Below are positions 51,301-60,297 of a stretch of DNA of 64,000 bases, in pieces. The translations under genes were made by a program, and so were the position numbers. Under the pieces are notes generated by a model. It was not told where the DNA came from and ran no database searches. It saw nothing but the letters and a program-made list of their open reading frames with translations. The DNA comes from Planococcus citri. Its lineage: Eukaryota; Arthropoda; Insecta; Hemiptera; Pseudococcidae. The stretch's first letter is position 1. Every line of letters begins with the position of its first letter. The DNA is taken from positions 40,114,001 through 40,178,000 of the forward strand of contig NC_088679.1 in NCBI RefSeq assembly GCF_950023065.1. Direction: 5' to 3'.

Positions 51301-52872
51301 TCGTCGGTGGAATTGAATCGGAATCATTGCTTTTAAACGATGCTACCGAAAATAAGGTAAGTTCATCGAATTTGTTGTTATACTTATGTAGTTTTATAGA
51401 TTTCAGTAGGTTTTCTACGTGGGGAAATTGAAAAATTTTGAAAATGACTGAGTGTACATATAATTTTCACCAAATATTCGCACTTTTGCACGATCTTGCC
51501 AATTTTTAATCAACTAATGCTACATTTAGCACATAATAAGTCAAGGTTTCCAGTTTAATTGCGTCCAAATTTTAAAAAATTTTACAACTTTTTTGAAGTT
51601 TGGAATTTTGAAAATGTCCTACTTGTTTCCAGTTGTGAGACAATAAAAAGTTGGAGTATTTTTTTTTTTCGAAAGTATTTCTCAATGTATTTTTCACTCT
51701 CATGCTAATTTTTTTAGTCTTTTTCGAGTGATGGAACTTACCTAAACGATCATAGAACCGTGCTTTTGAAAATATTTTTTTACCTGGACGAGACTGGGTT
51801 TTCGGTCGAGTTTTTCTTTCCGCATTATATTTGGATTCAACGAGTTGAATTACCCTAATTTCAATTTTAAATACTTAATTATTTCTCATCCGCGGTGATG
51901 TAATCGAATTTCGATTACTTCACTAAAATAATCACATAAATAATAAATTAAATATTAGGCAGCTTAGGATATTGGAAATGAACCAGATTGGTATGTTTTT
52001 CGGGAGTGCTCAACTTTCCACCTTTTCACAACATCTCTCAACGAGTCTAGTTTAAAATCTGTATTTTTGGACATTCGTTGGAGACAAAATTCCATACTTA
52101 CACCGAGATTTTGGTGAACTTCAGTCGCCTCAAATCAATTTTTATTCTTCAGAAGTAGGTAATAATGTTTTGTTTTTTGTTCCAGGAAGAAGAATCCGAA
52201 CCGAAGACGAAAGAAACACCAGCGACCGTCGCTGCTGCGGAAGTATCGCCTGAAAAATCCAAATCGCGTCACCGCAGCATTGTCATTACTCCGACGAGGA
52301 AATTGGTGAGCGGCGTCGATTACAGCGTGACTTGCGTTGAAAATCCAGGCAGTTTCTACGTGCAGCGTGTAACGGATAAGAAATTCATCCAGTCGTTGGT
52401 AAAACACCTGGTAGAAGCCCACAAAAAGAAGAACATTGTTTCCGATGTGGAAATCGGTTCGATGTACGGCGCTGCAATTGGAAATTCATTGTTTCGAGTA
52501 CGAGTTCTGGACTCAGATCCGAATAGCAGCTATCACGTATGTTGTCTGGATTATGGCAATACGGTCTACGTCAAAGAATTATTCGAGTTAACTTTCGAAT
52601 TGAAAGCCCCCTCGCCGTTTGCGACACGTTGCGGTTTACCTTTGCCAGCTCATTTGAACGTGTGGCCTTTGGACGTCGCTATTCATTTCGAAGAAATCAC
52701 GTTATTAAACAACCCGGTCTTCAAGGTAGAACACGTCGTTCCGACAGAAGAAAACGCGGAAATTCAAATGGTCAATTTGACCAATGAAGAATTCGACGTA
52801 TGGCAGATAATGAAAGAAATGTGCGTCAAGTACGAAGAAGACGATGTCATCGAAGAAGTTAAGAGTACATAG
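36330..52872 (+). CDS. tud: Tudor: giant multi-Tudor-domain germline protein, 11 Tudor domains
   Basis: Sixteen coding exons, all phase-consistent: 36330-37295, 37368-37603, 37675-37950, 38236-38521, 38590-38902, 38976-39027, 39098-39982, 40073-40365, 40462-40794, 40868-41022, 41133-41303, 41383-41537, 41629-41925, 42224-45063, 49552-51356, 52186-52872. Together they encode 3249 residues. Eleven Tudor cores at about residues 67-115, 345-400, 545-605, 1085-1130, 1268-1322, 1455-1500, 1645-1690, 1813-1865, 1990-2040, 2165-2225 and 3109-3160. Most show the WYRA...FIDYGN pattern that forms the aromatic cage for symmetric dimethyl-arginine; the seventh lacks FIDYGN. Drosophila Tudor also has 11 and is about 2500 residues. 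It scaffolds Piwi proteins in germ plasm. Unusual parts are an RG/RD-rich tract (about 710-1005) and an acidic region (about 2290-3050). Starts at tandem ATGs. Confidence 0.88.
39098..39982 (+). CDS. tud: RG/RD-rich exon of tud
   Basis: This exon must be read from its acceptor (TTTTCAG at 39097) with two bases carried from 39027. The correct frame is rich in Arg, Asp, Gly and Asn, with words such as GGFGGRR, GGFRGRRED and DNDRPPRRD. A 27-nt unit coding RREDGGFRG-like residues repeats about three times at 39549-39626. The frame beginning at the ATG at 39103 is also open for about 296 codons but is not the spliced one. RG dipeptides are typical arginine-methylation sites, so the protein may carry the mark its own Tudor domains read. 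Disorder and phase separation are plausible inferences. Confidence 0.85.
45064..49551 (+). other. Largest tud intron (4.5 kb)
   Basis: The donor is GTGAGT and the acceptor is TATTTTTTCAG, splitting the acidic region between two long exons. It contains a deleted mariner copy (47976-48925). No other exon was recognised. Confidence 0.85.
47976..48925 (-). mobile_element. Internally deleted mariner copy, same family as 14333-15682
   Basis: A 950-bp element with the same 26-bp inverted ends (CAGGGTGTTCCAGAATAACC...) and TA on both sides (47974-47975, 48926-48927). Read on the - strand it matches the left end of the full copy to about 14522, then jumps to about 14936 and follows it to the right end. 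About 400 bp coding for the DNA-binding part of the transposase are gone. Further small changes break the remaining frame. It is non-autonomous, but its ends look usable. Confidence 0.92.
51357..52185 (+). other. Last tud intron
   Basis: Donor GTAAGT and acceptor TTGTTCCAG, phase 0. AT-rich, with nothing recognised inside. Confidence 0.85.
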
Positions 52873-54861
52873 CTAAGATCAATGTGTAATTCGATCTATC
52901 GTTTATTCGAAATATTATTCTTGTATTGTCTAGTTTTTCTTATTATTATACTGGTCTTTGTTTTGTACAGTTCCAAACTGGTGTTTTTTTTTAATCGTTT
53001 CGTAAAAGTTTACTTATTCATTATTGTATATACATAAAGCTGTAAAATTATTGATTCATATGTCGATGTTATATCACGCGTTATAATCTCACAAGATGTA
53101 ATTGTTACTTTGGACTGGTTTTAAAAACGTATCAATATTGTTATTCTTGAAAAGTCTTCTTTTTTTTTTTTTTTTTTTCTCTCTGTGAATTATAGTCAGT
53201 AATCAGAAATTCGAATAATTCGTTGGAAAAAATTTCATTTCGAGTTTTTTGTCGATAATTTTGAGTAGAGACTCGTTTATTGTGGTATAATGAAGACTCG
53301 TAGTTTTAATTACGTTAAATATACATATGGTTATTTCTCGGTTGTTTTTATTAGATTTATATATCTTTATTTTTTTTTCATTTTTTTAAAAAATTGTGCA
53401 TCTTTATTTTTACCGGTTTTTTTGTGTAAGTTAACTTTATCTTGTAATGTTGGATTTTTTTCACGTTTAGTATATTGATTAAGAAAGATGAAACGATGTG
53501 ACCATTTATACTTATGTTGTTTTTAAAAATTTAATATAGGATTTTTCCCCATTTTTTGTAATTTTATTTACCGCATACCGAATAATACTCCCTTGATTAA
53601 CTGCAATTAGTGATAGACTTGGGCTGAGTAGAAGAATCGAAGAAATTTGGCGCTGTGATAGCCTACTTGAGAAGCAAAATATGTAGGATCTGTTGTGATT
53701 TCGGCGTGGATCTGCGTATTGCGATGGGTTGATTAGATTCATAGAAGTGATTCTAGATAGCGACGTTGTTCAGTTCCGGAAAAAAAAAAAACGAAGATCA
53801 GACATCAGAGATAGTTGGAAATTACCTATACTATCACTTTGCGTTGGAGAAATATTTTCTTTGAGAAAACGAAAAAACGATGCAGTGGTTTTCGACATGA
53901 AGCATTACACTGTGGATCAATTCGACTTCAAGTATGTATAACAGTATTACAGCTTGGTCATGTTAGAGTTCTTTAGTTGGTAAAGTTGTATTCCTCAAAG
54001 GATTCGAATCCAGAAAATTAAACGAGAGTAGGGTGTAGGAGGGGAATAGAAAGTACAAATGTTTTTGCTTCAAGAAATTATTCGGTTTTAAAAATTTTTA
54101 ATCTGGTCAATTTTGTCTGCTTGAAAGGAGTCTAGTTCTGATCTCACTCAGTGGGAAAATTATCTGATTTCAGAAATGTCAATAATAAGTGAATTGTCTA
54201 GAGTCTTTCTCGATTTAAAAAAATAGTAGGGAATGTGGTGAAACGAATTCAACAGGGGTGTACTCATCTAATTATACTTAAAAGCTCACGTCAGGTCTTT
54301 ATCTACTAGTTTTCAATCCGAGGATGATCGGAATTTAGAATCTGAAAAATATGTCCAAATTTTGAATGTGAATTTTGAGAGGATGGGGCAAGGGAATCTG
54401 AGTAATATTGCTCTAGGGCAGATTTGAGCTTCTAAGTTATTTTTATCAATTGAAGTTGAGCAAAAATTAAAATTGTGAAAAATAACAAAAAGGCTGACTG
54501 GGATGTTATAATTTGGTAATTCAGTTTTCTCTGATCCTTTTCATTATATTTTTCCAGTGTTCTGAAGTTCGCATTCAATATGAGCAGTGGAACAGTGGAG
54601 AGTTATTTTTTGTAAAGTCCAATTTAAAAAAAAATGAGGTAGATTATGAAAAGGATAGGTAACATTTTCGCAGTGTTTTAACGAGCACTTTGATTTTTTT
54701 TTAGCGTTCATTCTTTTGAAAGAAATTGAGCAAAACTACTCAAAATATTGTAATTTTTTTCTAGTTGTTGTGTTCAAGTTTTTAGTGGAGAAGGTGCCTC
54801 AAAATGCAAAGAAAATTATAAGTACATATCATCAAAAAAGATGAATCATAATTTTTTTTTC
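52873..54861. other. tud 3' region and spacer
   Basis: Follows the TAG stop of tud. No canonical AATAAA was found within the first few hundred bases, so the transcript end is unknown. A T run lies at about 53159-53179. A GGATTCGAATCC word at 53999-54010 resembles a tRNA B box but has no proper tRNA around it. No gene recognised. Confidence 0.5.
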
Positions 54862-54866
54862 ATTAG

Positions 54867-54974
54867 TGTAGCATATGTAGGTTACGATTAGAATTAAGTT
54901 GGTAACACTGTATTGGAGTTAGTTAGAATTATACTTTTGAAACGTGCTTGATGTTCTTTCTCAAGTTTATTACA
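54867..54974 (+). repeat. 5' LTR of the gypsy element
   Basis: 108 bp, TGTAGCATATG...TTTATTACA, identical base for base to the 3' LTR at 59989-60096. Very short for a Ty3/gypsy LTR. Confidence 0.95.
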
Positions 54975-54976
54975 TT

Positions 54977-54987
54977 TGGCGACGAGG
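54977..54987 (+). other. Primer-binding site, probably tRNA-Ser
   Basis: TGGCGACGAGG two nucleotides after the 5' LTR. It is complementary to a tRNA 3' end CCTCGTCGCCA, which fits a serine tRNA with a GACGAGG 5' strand. The tRNA identity comes from general knowledge of tRNA-Ser ends and was not searched. Confidence 0.6.
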
Positions 54988-55037
54988 AAAATGTTTAATT
55001 AATTTTTTTTATATAAAAAAATTGTGTTCGCGAACAA

Positions 55038-55070
<33 letters not shown>

Positions 55071-58000
55071 ATGGCTCCCAGACGCAAAAACAAGCAAAAG
55101 ACACCTACACACGCACACGAAGAGACACCCTTTGCTGGGTTTGCTATACCACGTTTTCAACCAAACACCTTCACGATACAGCAACGAATTTCGAATTTTC
55201 GCTTTGCAGAATTCTCTCCACAGACCGAGGAATGGCGCTACTACAAGCAACGATTCGAGTTAGAAATTAGTCTACAAGGGCTAGACGATGAAATCGATGC
55301 AAAACGCAACTTGCTGTTGAAAAGCATTGGCCCAGATCGTTACCGAATGGTAAGTGACCATTTCGATCCGAAGCCAATAACTGAGCTTACTTACAACTCT
55401 ATCGTGCAATTTCTGGATTCGTATTTCCGTCCTACTACCAATTATCTGTCGGAGCGTGTAAAATTCGGACAGACCACTAGAAAAAACACCCAAACTATCG
55501 CTCAATTCGTTGAAGACCTACGATCTAAAGCTGTTCCATGCAAATTTCGTGATACTTTAGATGAAAGACTGAGAGACCAATTTCTAGTGGGCCTAAACGA
55601 TTCTACTATGCTCGAGAAGATTTTTGCAGAGCACCCAGACGAAAACTCAACGTTCAACGATGTTGTAAAAACGGCTACCTTACTCGAATCTGCTCAACTG
55701 CAACGCTCCTCAGTGACTGCATCATCTACCGAAACTTCAACTCTACACAAGGTAACTGAAAATAAAACATCTTACCCCTCGAAAACAGTGAAAAATGACG
55801 TGAAAAATGACGCAAAAAATGATAAGATAAAAATTATTGACGCGTCTAAATCTTGTATCTATTGTGGTCGTGAACGGCACAAATCTGACACGAAGTGCCC
55901 AGCTGCTCAAGCTACTTGCAAAAGTTGCGGGAAAACTGGTCATTACCAACAATGTTGCCTTGGTTCGGGAAAAGTTAAACTGGAGAATTTCAAAAAACGC
56001 TCTGGTCCCAGACAAGGCCAAGGTGGATCGATAAAATCGGTATCAGTAGTGGATGATGATACACACGCTACTCTTTATCAACTCAACGCAGGCGGCAGTG
56101 GTATCCAACCAGTCGTAGATGTCAAACTTGGCAACGTCTCAATCGTCATGGAATATGATAGCGGGGCGCATCGTTCCACTATCAACACCAAGATCTGGGT
56201 TAAACTTGGTAAACCTAATCTACGTGCTACGATCAAGCTAGATGGTTATACGTCATTCGAATTGAAAACATTAGGCGAATTTGACATCTTCGCTAATGTT
56301 GGAAATACATCTCATCAAGTGACTATTGTTGTTATCGACAATCCGAATGTGGTACCTCTATTTGGTCTAGATCTTATGCGAATCTTCGACATGATGCCCA
56401 AAGTTCAAAATGTTCGTTTAGCAATCAACTCCGTCACTCCACCTGACTACACTGCCGAAACGAAGGAAATATTTAGTAAATATAGCCAATTATTTTCAGA
56501 CGAGATCGGTGAAGTCGAAACGTTCGAAGCTGTAATACACGTACAGCCTGATGCTAGACCAGTCGTAGCAAGAGCCAGACCAGTACCTTTTGCCTTAATC
56601 GATGCAACAAACGAAGAACTCAACAGACTTGAAAAAGATGGTGTTATTGAAAAAATCGACATAACTAAAGAGACAGTAGAATGGGCATCTCCGATAGTGA
56701 TAACCGAACGTAAAAACGGCAAAGTAAGAATCGTTGGTGATTACAAATCTACTATCAATCCATACATCGTATACGAACCATATCCTTTGCCTGTGTTTGA
56801 AGAGGCAGCAGCAAAACTAGCCGGATGTACGATTTTTTGTGTTGTTGATCTTAAAGACGCATTCTCTCAACTCCGAGTCAAAAAGGAATGCCAAATTTAC
56901 CTCGTTATCATCACGCACCGTGGGTATTACAGAGTATTACGCTTACCGCTTGGTGTTACAGTCGCATCGAATATTTTCCAAGAATTTATGAACAAAATAC
57001 TAGCCGATATGGAAGGTACAGCTTGGTTTATTGACGATGTTGGTATCGGAGGTAAAAATTTACCAGAACTTCTTGAACGTCTAAACAAAGTTCTCACCAG
57101 ACTACAACAACTTGGATTACGTACACAACGCGGCAAAGTAAAGCTTTTTCGTTCCGAAATAACGTTCCTAGGTTATAGAATTAATCAACTAGGCGTTACA
57201 CCTGTCCAAGACAAAGTTGACGCATTAAAACAGCTCCCATCACCGACTAATCAGACAGAATTACGTTCGTTCATCGGTACTATCAACCAGTTTACTCGAT
57301 TCATTCCTAATCTACAACAGCAGCTCAGCTCTCTACACCCCCTCACCTCGAAATACGCTAAATGGGTATGGACAGCAGAACACCAACGTGTTTTTGACAA
57401 CCTCAAACAGCTGATTACTACCGACGCAGTCCTCATTCATTACCAACCAGACCAGCCACTGTACCTAACTACCGACGCATCCGAAAAAGGTCTAGGTGCG
57501 GTCCTACAACAATGTATCAAAGGTAAAAATGAACTACGTCTTGTTGCGGCTGTTTCCCGTGTTCTTACTCCTGCCGAGAAAAATTATTCGAATATTGACC
57601 GCGAGGCGCTTGGTATCATTTTTGGCGTTGGCAAATTCGAACGCTACTTACGAGGTCGAGAATTTATTATACGTACCGATCAGAAACCACTGATACACAT
57701 ATTCAGCGAAAAGGAAGGGTTTCCTAAAATCGCTGCTTCACGTCTAATTCGTTGGTCTATCATACTCAGTGCTTTCAGATACAAGATCGAATATATTCCT
57801 GGTAAAGAAAACGTCATAGCCGATGTGTTATCTCGCCTACCCTCTCCTACTGAAACAAAATCTGAATACGAGCAGCAAGAAGAGGAAGAAACAGCACACA
57901 TATACGCGATTCAACGTGATAACACCTACGAAAACTTTGACGTCACCCAACGTGTACTGAAAACAAAAACACTCGATGATAAAGTGCTCGTCAAAGTATT

Positions 58001-58268
58001 CGGCTACATTCAACGCGGCTGGCCAGAAAAACGCAACCTTCCGTGTGACGAATTCTTCCCCTATTTCAAGAAACGAAACGAACTCTACATAGACGATTCC
58101 ATCATTATGTGGCACGATCGCATCGTTGTACCAGCGTCCCTACACGATAAGTTTCTTCAAAAGCTGCACGAAACTGTGGAGATATATTCTGCACATTACG
58201 ATGATGCTGTTACAAGCACATCTCCATGTATAGGTCTCACATATGCTAGCTACCTACTTGAGGTCTAG
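55071..58268 (+). CDS. Gag-Pol of the gypsy element (gag, protease, RT, RNase H), cut in integrase
   Basis: One continuous frame of 1065 codons. Residues 1-230 look like a gag capsid region. Two zinc-knuckle-like motifs follow at about 262-300 (CIYCGRERH..., CKSCGKTGHYQQCC). The aspartic protease site is YDSGA at about 363. Reverse transcriptase spans about 535-665 with FIDD as the catalytic YxDD box, and RNase H runs from TTDASEKGLGAVLQ at about 800. Gag and pol share one frame, so no frameshift is needed. The frame truly belongs to the element only to about residue 1035 (58174). Beyond that it reads into the nested LTR and stops by chance at 58268. The start at 55071 follows four ACACCAG repeats and has an acceptable context (ACAATGG). 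Confidence 0.93.
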   Translation: MAPRRKNKQKTPTHAHEETPFAGFAIPRFQPNTFTIQQRISNFRFAEFSPQTEEWRYYKQRFELEISLQGLDDEIDAKRNLLLKSIGPDRYRMVSDHFDPKPITELTYNSIVQFLDSYFRPTTNYLSERVKFGQTTRKNTQTIAQFVEDLRSKAVPCKFRDTLDERLRDQFLVGLNDSTMLEKIFAEHPDENSTFNDVVKTATLLESAQLQRSSVTASSTETSTLHKVTENKTSYPSKTVKNDVKNDAKNDKIKIIDASKSCIYCGRERHKSDTKCPAAQATCKSCGKTGHYQQCCLGSGKVKLENFKKRSGPRQGQGGSIKSVSVVDDDTHATLYQLNAGGSGIQPVVDVKLGNVSIVMEYDSGAHRSTINTKIWVKLGKPNLRATIKLDGYTSFELKTLGEFDIFANVGNTSHQVTIVVIDNPNVVPLFGLDLMRIFDMMPKVQNVRLAINSVTPPDYTAETKEIFSKYSQLFSDEIGEVETFEAVIHVQPDARPVVARARPVPFALIDATNEELNRLEKDGVIEKIDITKETVEWASPIVITERKNGKVRIVGDYKSTINPYIVYEPYPLPVFEEAAAKLAGCTIFCVVDLKDAFSQLRVKKECQIYLVIITHRGYYRVLRLPLGVTVASNIFQEFMNKILADMEGTAWFIDDVGIGGKNLPELLERLNKVLTRLQQLGLRTQRGKVKLFRSEITFLGYRINQLGVTPVQDKVDALKQLPSPTNQTELRSFIGTINQFTRFIPNLQQQLSSLHPLTSKYAKWVWTAEHQRVFDNLKQLITTDAVLIHYQPDQPLYLTTDASEKGLGAVLQQCIKGKNELRLVAAVSRVLTPAEKNYSNIDREALGIIFGVGKFERYLRGREFIIRTDQKPLIHIFSEKEGFPKIAASRLIRWSIILSAFRYKIEYIPGKENVIADVLSRLPSPTETKSEYEQQEEEETAHIYAIQRDNTYENFDVTQRVLKTKTLDDKVLVKVFGYIQRGWPEKRNLPCDEFFPYFKKRNELYIDDSIIMWHDRIVVPASLHDKFLQKLHETVEIYSAHYDDAVTSTSPCIGLTYASYLLEV

Positions 58269-59023
58269 CAGTACCTAGCTTCTGAGAGCTTCGTAGGTAC
58301 CTGGCGACTTACCGCCTCGTTACCTACTTTTCGGACACTGAGTGTATTTACGTATACCACACAGACAATTATCTAATAATATATACCTTATGAAATAAGA
58401 AACACATCTTCAGTTGTCATTCCATGTATTGTTTATTCAAGTACATAATAACAACTTACTCAAGCTATATTATTTATACTGGCCTGTACAGTATTACGAA
58501 AAGGAGAGATAGCATATTCATGCCTAAGAAAGTGCAATGCACATCACCACAGGGAATAGGGAACAGTACACGGATGTGGGAAGGTCCATATATGTTACTC
58601 ATTTAGATGAGATTTACAATAAGGATCCTCGGATGTTTTACGTAATAACTCCTGGACCCGAGTGCATCTGAACGACTCTATCAACGTAACTGGAACACAG
58701 AACATATTCGAAATAGATCACTTGCTTCACCAGTTCATATTTCGTATATGACTGGACTTGTGCTACTAATTTAGTCCATTAGATTTACGCAAATAGCATG
58801 GTATAGGTGGTCCTATACCATCTCCGGAACATTGATATCCGATGTTTCATCATCGGGAGTCGCCAAATGACTAGTTTCTCTAGCGTATGTTCTCTCGTTA
58901 CGAAGTATTGGGCGAACTAATCCGCTAGGTGTCGTATTACGAAACTATTTATAATGTTGGCTAGAGGCAGAACGAATTTCTCTCGCTTACGCGACCGAAA
59001 ATGCATCACAATCTGTCTCTACA
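58175..59023. mobile_element. Solo LTR nested in the gypsy pol gene
   Basis: An 849-bp insertion starting TGTGGAGA and ending TCTCTACA (imperfect inverted ends, TG...CA). It is flanked by a 4-bp duplication AAAC (58171-58174 and 59024-59027). It has no coding capacity, which fits a single LTR left after recombination between the two LTRs of another retrotransposon. It separates the two zinc-binding histidines of integrase (HETH). Removing it and one AAAC restores continuity, so it is secondary. It contains a perfect hairpin GGTATAGG/CCTATACC at 58800-58819. The 4-bp duplication hints at Ty3/gypsy, but the family is unknown. Confidence 0.85.
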
Positions 59024-59931
59024 AAACTCACATTGGTTCAACCTCGATGAAATCTCTCGCACGATCAACCATATGGTGGCCACGTATCGATCATCAAATT
59101 GAAGAATTCGCGCATAATTGCTCAACTTGCCAGAAACACGCACCTAACGAACCAGAGACACCATTGTTCCTGTGGAATACCCCTCAAAATCCGTGGGAGC
59201 GTATTCACATCGATTACACAGGACCATACGAAAATAAACACTGGTTCGTGGTGATCGACGCTCATTCGCGTTGGCTAGAGATATTTCCGGTCCCTTCACC
59301 CACCTCAGCCAACACAATCAGATGTCTACGCGCACTCATAGCTAGATACGGTGTATGCGAAGCGATTGTATCCGACAACGGAACTGCTTTTACCTCGGAA
59401 GAATTTCGCAACTTCTGCAAGTCGAATGGTATCCGTACAATATACACCACACCGTACCACAGCCGATCAAACGGACGTGTCGAACGAGCGATAAGAACGT
59501 TCAAATGGCGTTTCACTAAAGCCGCCGATCAATTTCAAGATCCGGAGCACCGTCTGCAAGCAATGCTATTCGCATATCGCTCAACCGTTCATAGCTCAAC
59601 CGGAAAAACCCCAGCAGAGCTTTTCTTAAAAAGAAAGTTACGTACAACGTTCGACACACTAAAACCCCAAAATAAGGAAAATGAAAATGCCCTCAAACAG
59701 AAGATCCGGCATGACGAAAATAAAAAGGAACTCGTATTCGACGTTGGCGACGAAGTCTTCACAAAGAAGAGCAATGAGAAAACCTGGACGAAGGGGAAAA
59801 TCGTTGAAAAAAAAGGTCCATTGTCTTATACGGTCAGCTCCGACGATAATCGCACCACTCGGGTCCACAGTGATCACTTGAGAAGAAGTGAACGAGATCG
59901 CCGACAGCCAGCTCGTTTCCGCGATCAGTGA
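59024..59931 (+). CDS. Integrase part of the gypsy pol gene (separated from its start)
   Basis: After the nested LTR the pol frame resumes with HIGSTSMKSLA and WWP...CSTCQK, the rest of the zinc-binding region. The integrase core follows: Asp in HIDYTGP, Asp in SDNGTAFTS and Glu in SNGRVERA, all three catalytic residues present. The basic C-terminal part ends at TGA 59929-59931, 57 bp before the 3' LTR. Because the insertion adds 853 bp, this part is also out of phase with the upstream pol and cannot be made as one protein from this copy. The open frame extends left to 58954 only through LTR sequence. Confidence 0.93.
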
Positions 59932-59988
59932 TCAATTATTCAATGTCTCGGACATTTTTTTTATCGTTTTTTTTATATCGATAGGATA

Positions 59989-60096
59989 TGTAGCATATGT
60001 AGGTTACGATTAGAATTAAGTTGGTAACACTGTATTGGAGTTAGTTAGAATTATACTTTTGAAACGTGCTTGATGTTCTTTCTCAAGTTTATTACA
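59989..60096 (+). repeat. 3' LTR of the gypsy element
   Basis: Identical to the 5' LTR. Followed by the ATTAG duplication at 60097-60101. No clear polypurine tract precedes it; the sequence there is T-rich and then GATAGGATA. Confidence 0.95.
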
Positions 60097-60297
60097 ATTA
60101 GGAACATTAACATAAAAATTTTTACTTGTAGTTAGATACCTAGCCTAATTTGAAAAAATTTTTAGAATCTTGAATTTGACGAACAAGCCTGTGAAAATCA
60201 TACAGCGGATTATGTTGTACCCAATTCAAAATCAAATCAAATCAAAAAACTTTTATTGGCACGTAATATACAGGTAAACAGTTACATATACAAATGT

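Larger units (their letters stand above)
54867..60096 (+). mobile_element. Ty3/gypsy LTR retrotransposon interrupted by a nested solo LTR
   Basis: Two identical 108-bp LTRs (54867-54974 and 59989-60096) start TG and end CA and are flanked by a 5-bp duplication ATTAG (54862-54866, 60097-60101). Between them lie a primer-binding site, one gag-protease-RT-RNaseH frame and an integrase part. No envelope gene. The RT-RNaseH-integrase order is that of Ty3/gypsy, and the RT/RNaseH wording resembles the Mag-like group. Identical LTRs imply a recent insertion. Without the nested insertion (58175-59023 plus 4 bp duplication) the element would be about 4.4 kb. Confidence 0.95.

Noticed and set aside
53960..54020. 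tRNA-like A and B boxes around GGATTCGAATCC
   Set aside because: The spacing between the boxes is too short for a tRNA and no acceptor stem or anticodon arm can be drawn. At most a decayed tRNA-derived fragment.
58424..58606. 60-codon open frame inside the nested solo LTR
   Set aside because: It lies fully within LTR sequence, shows no domain and is of chance length.
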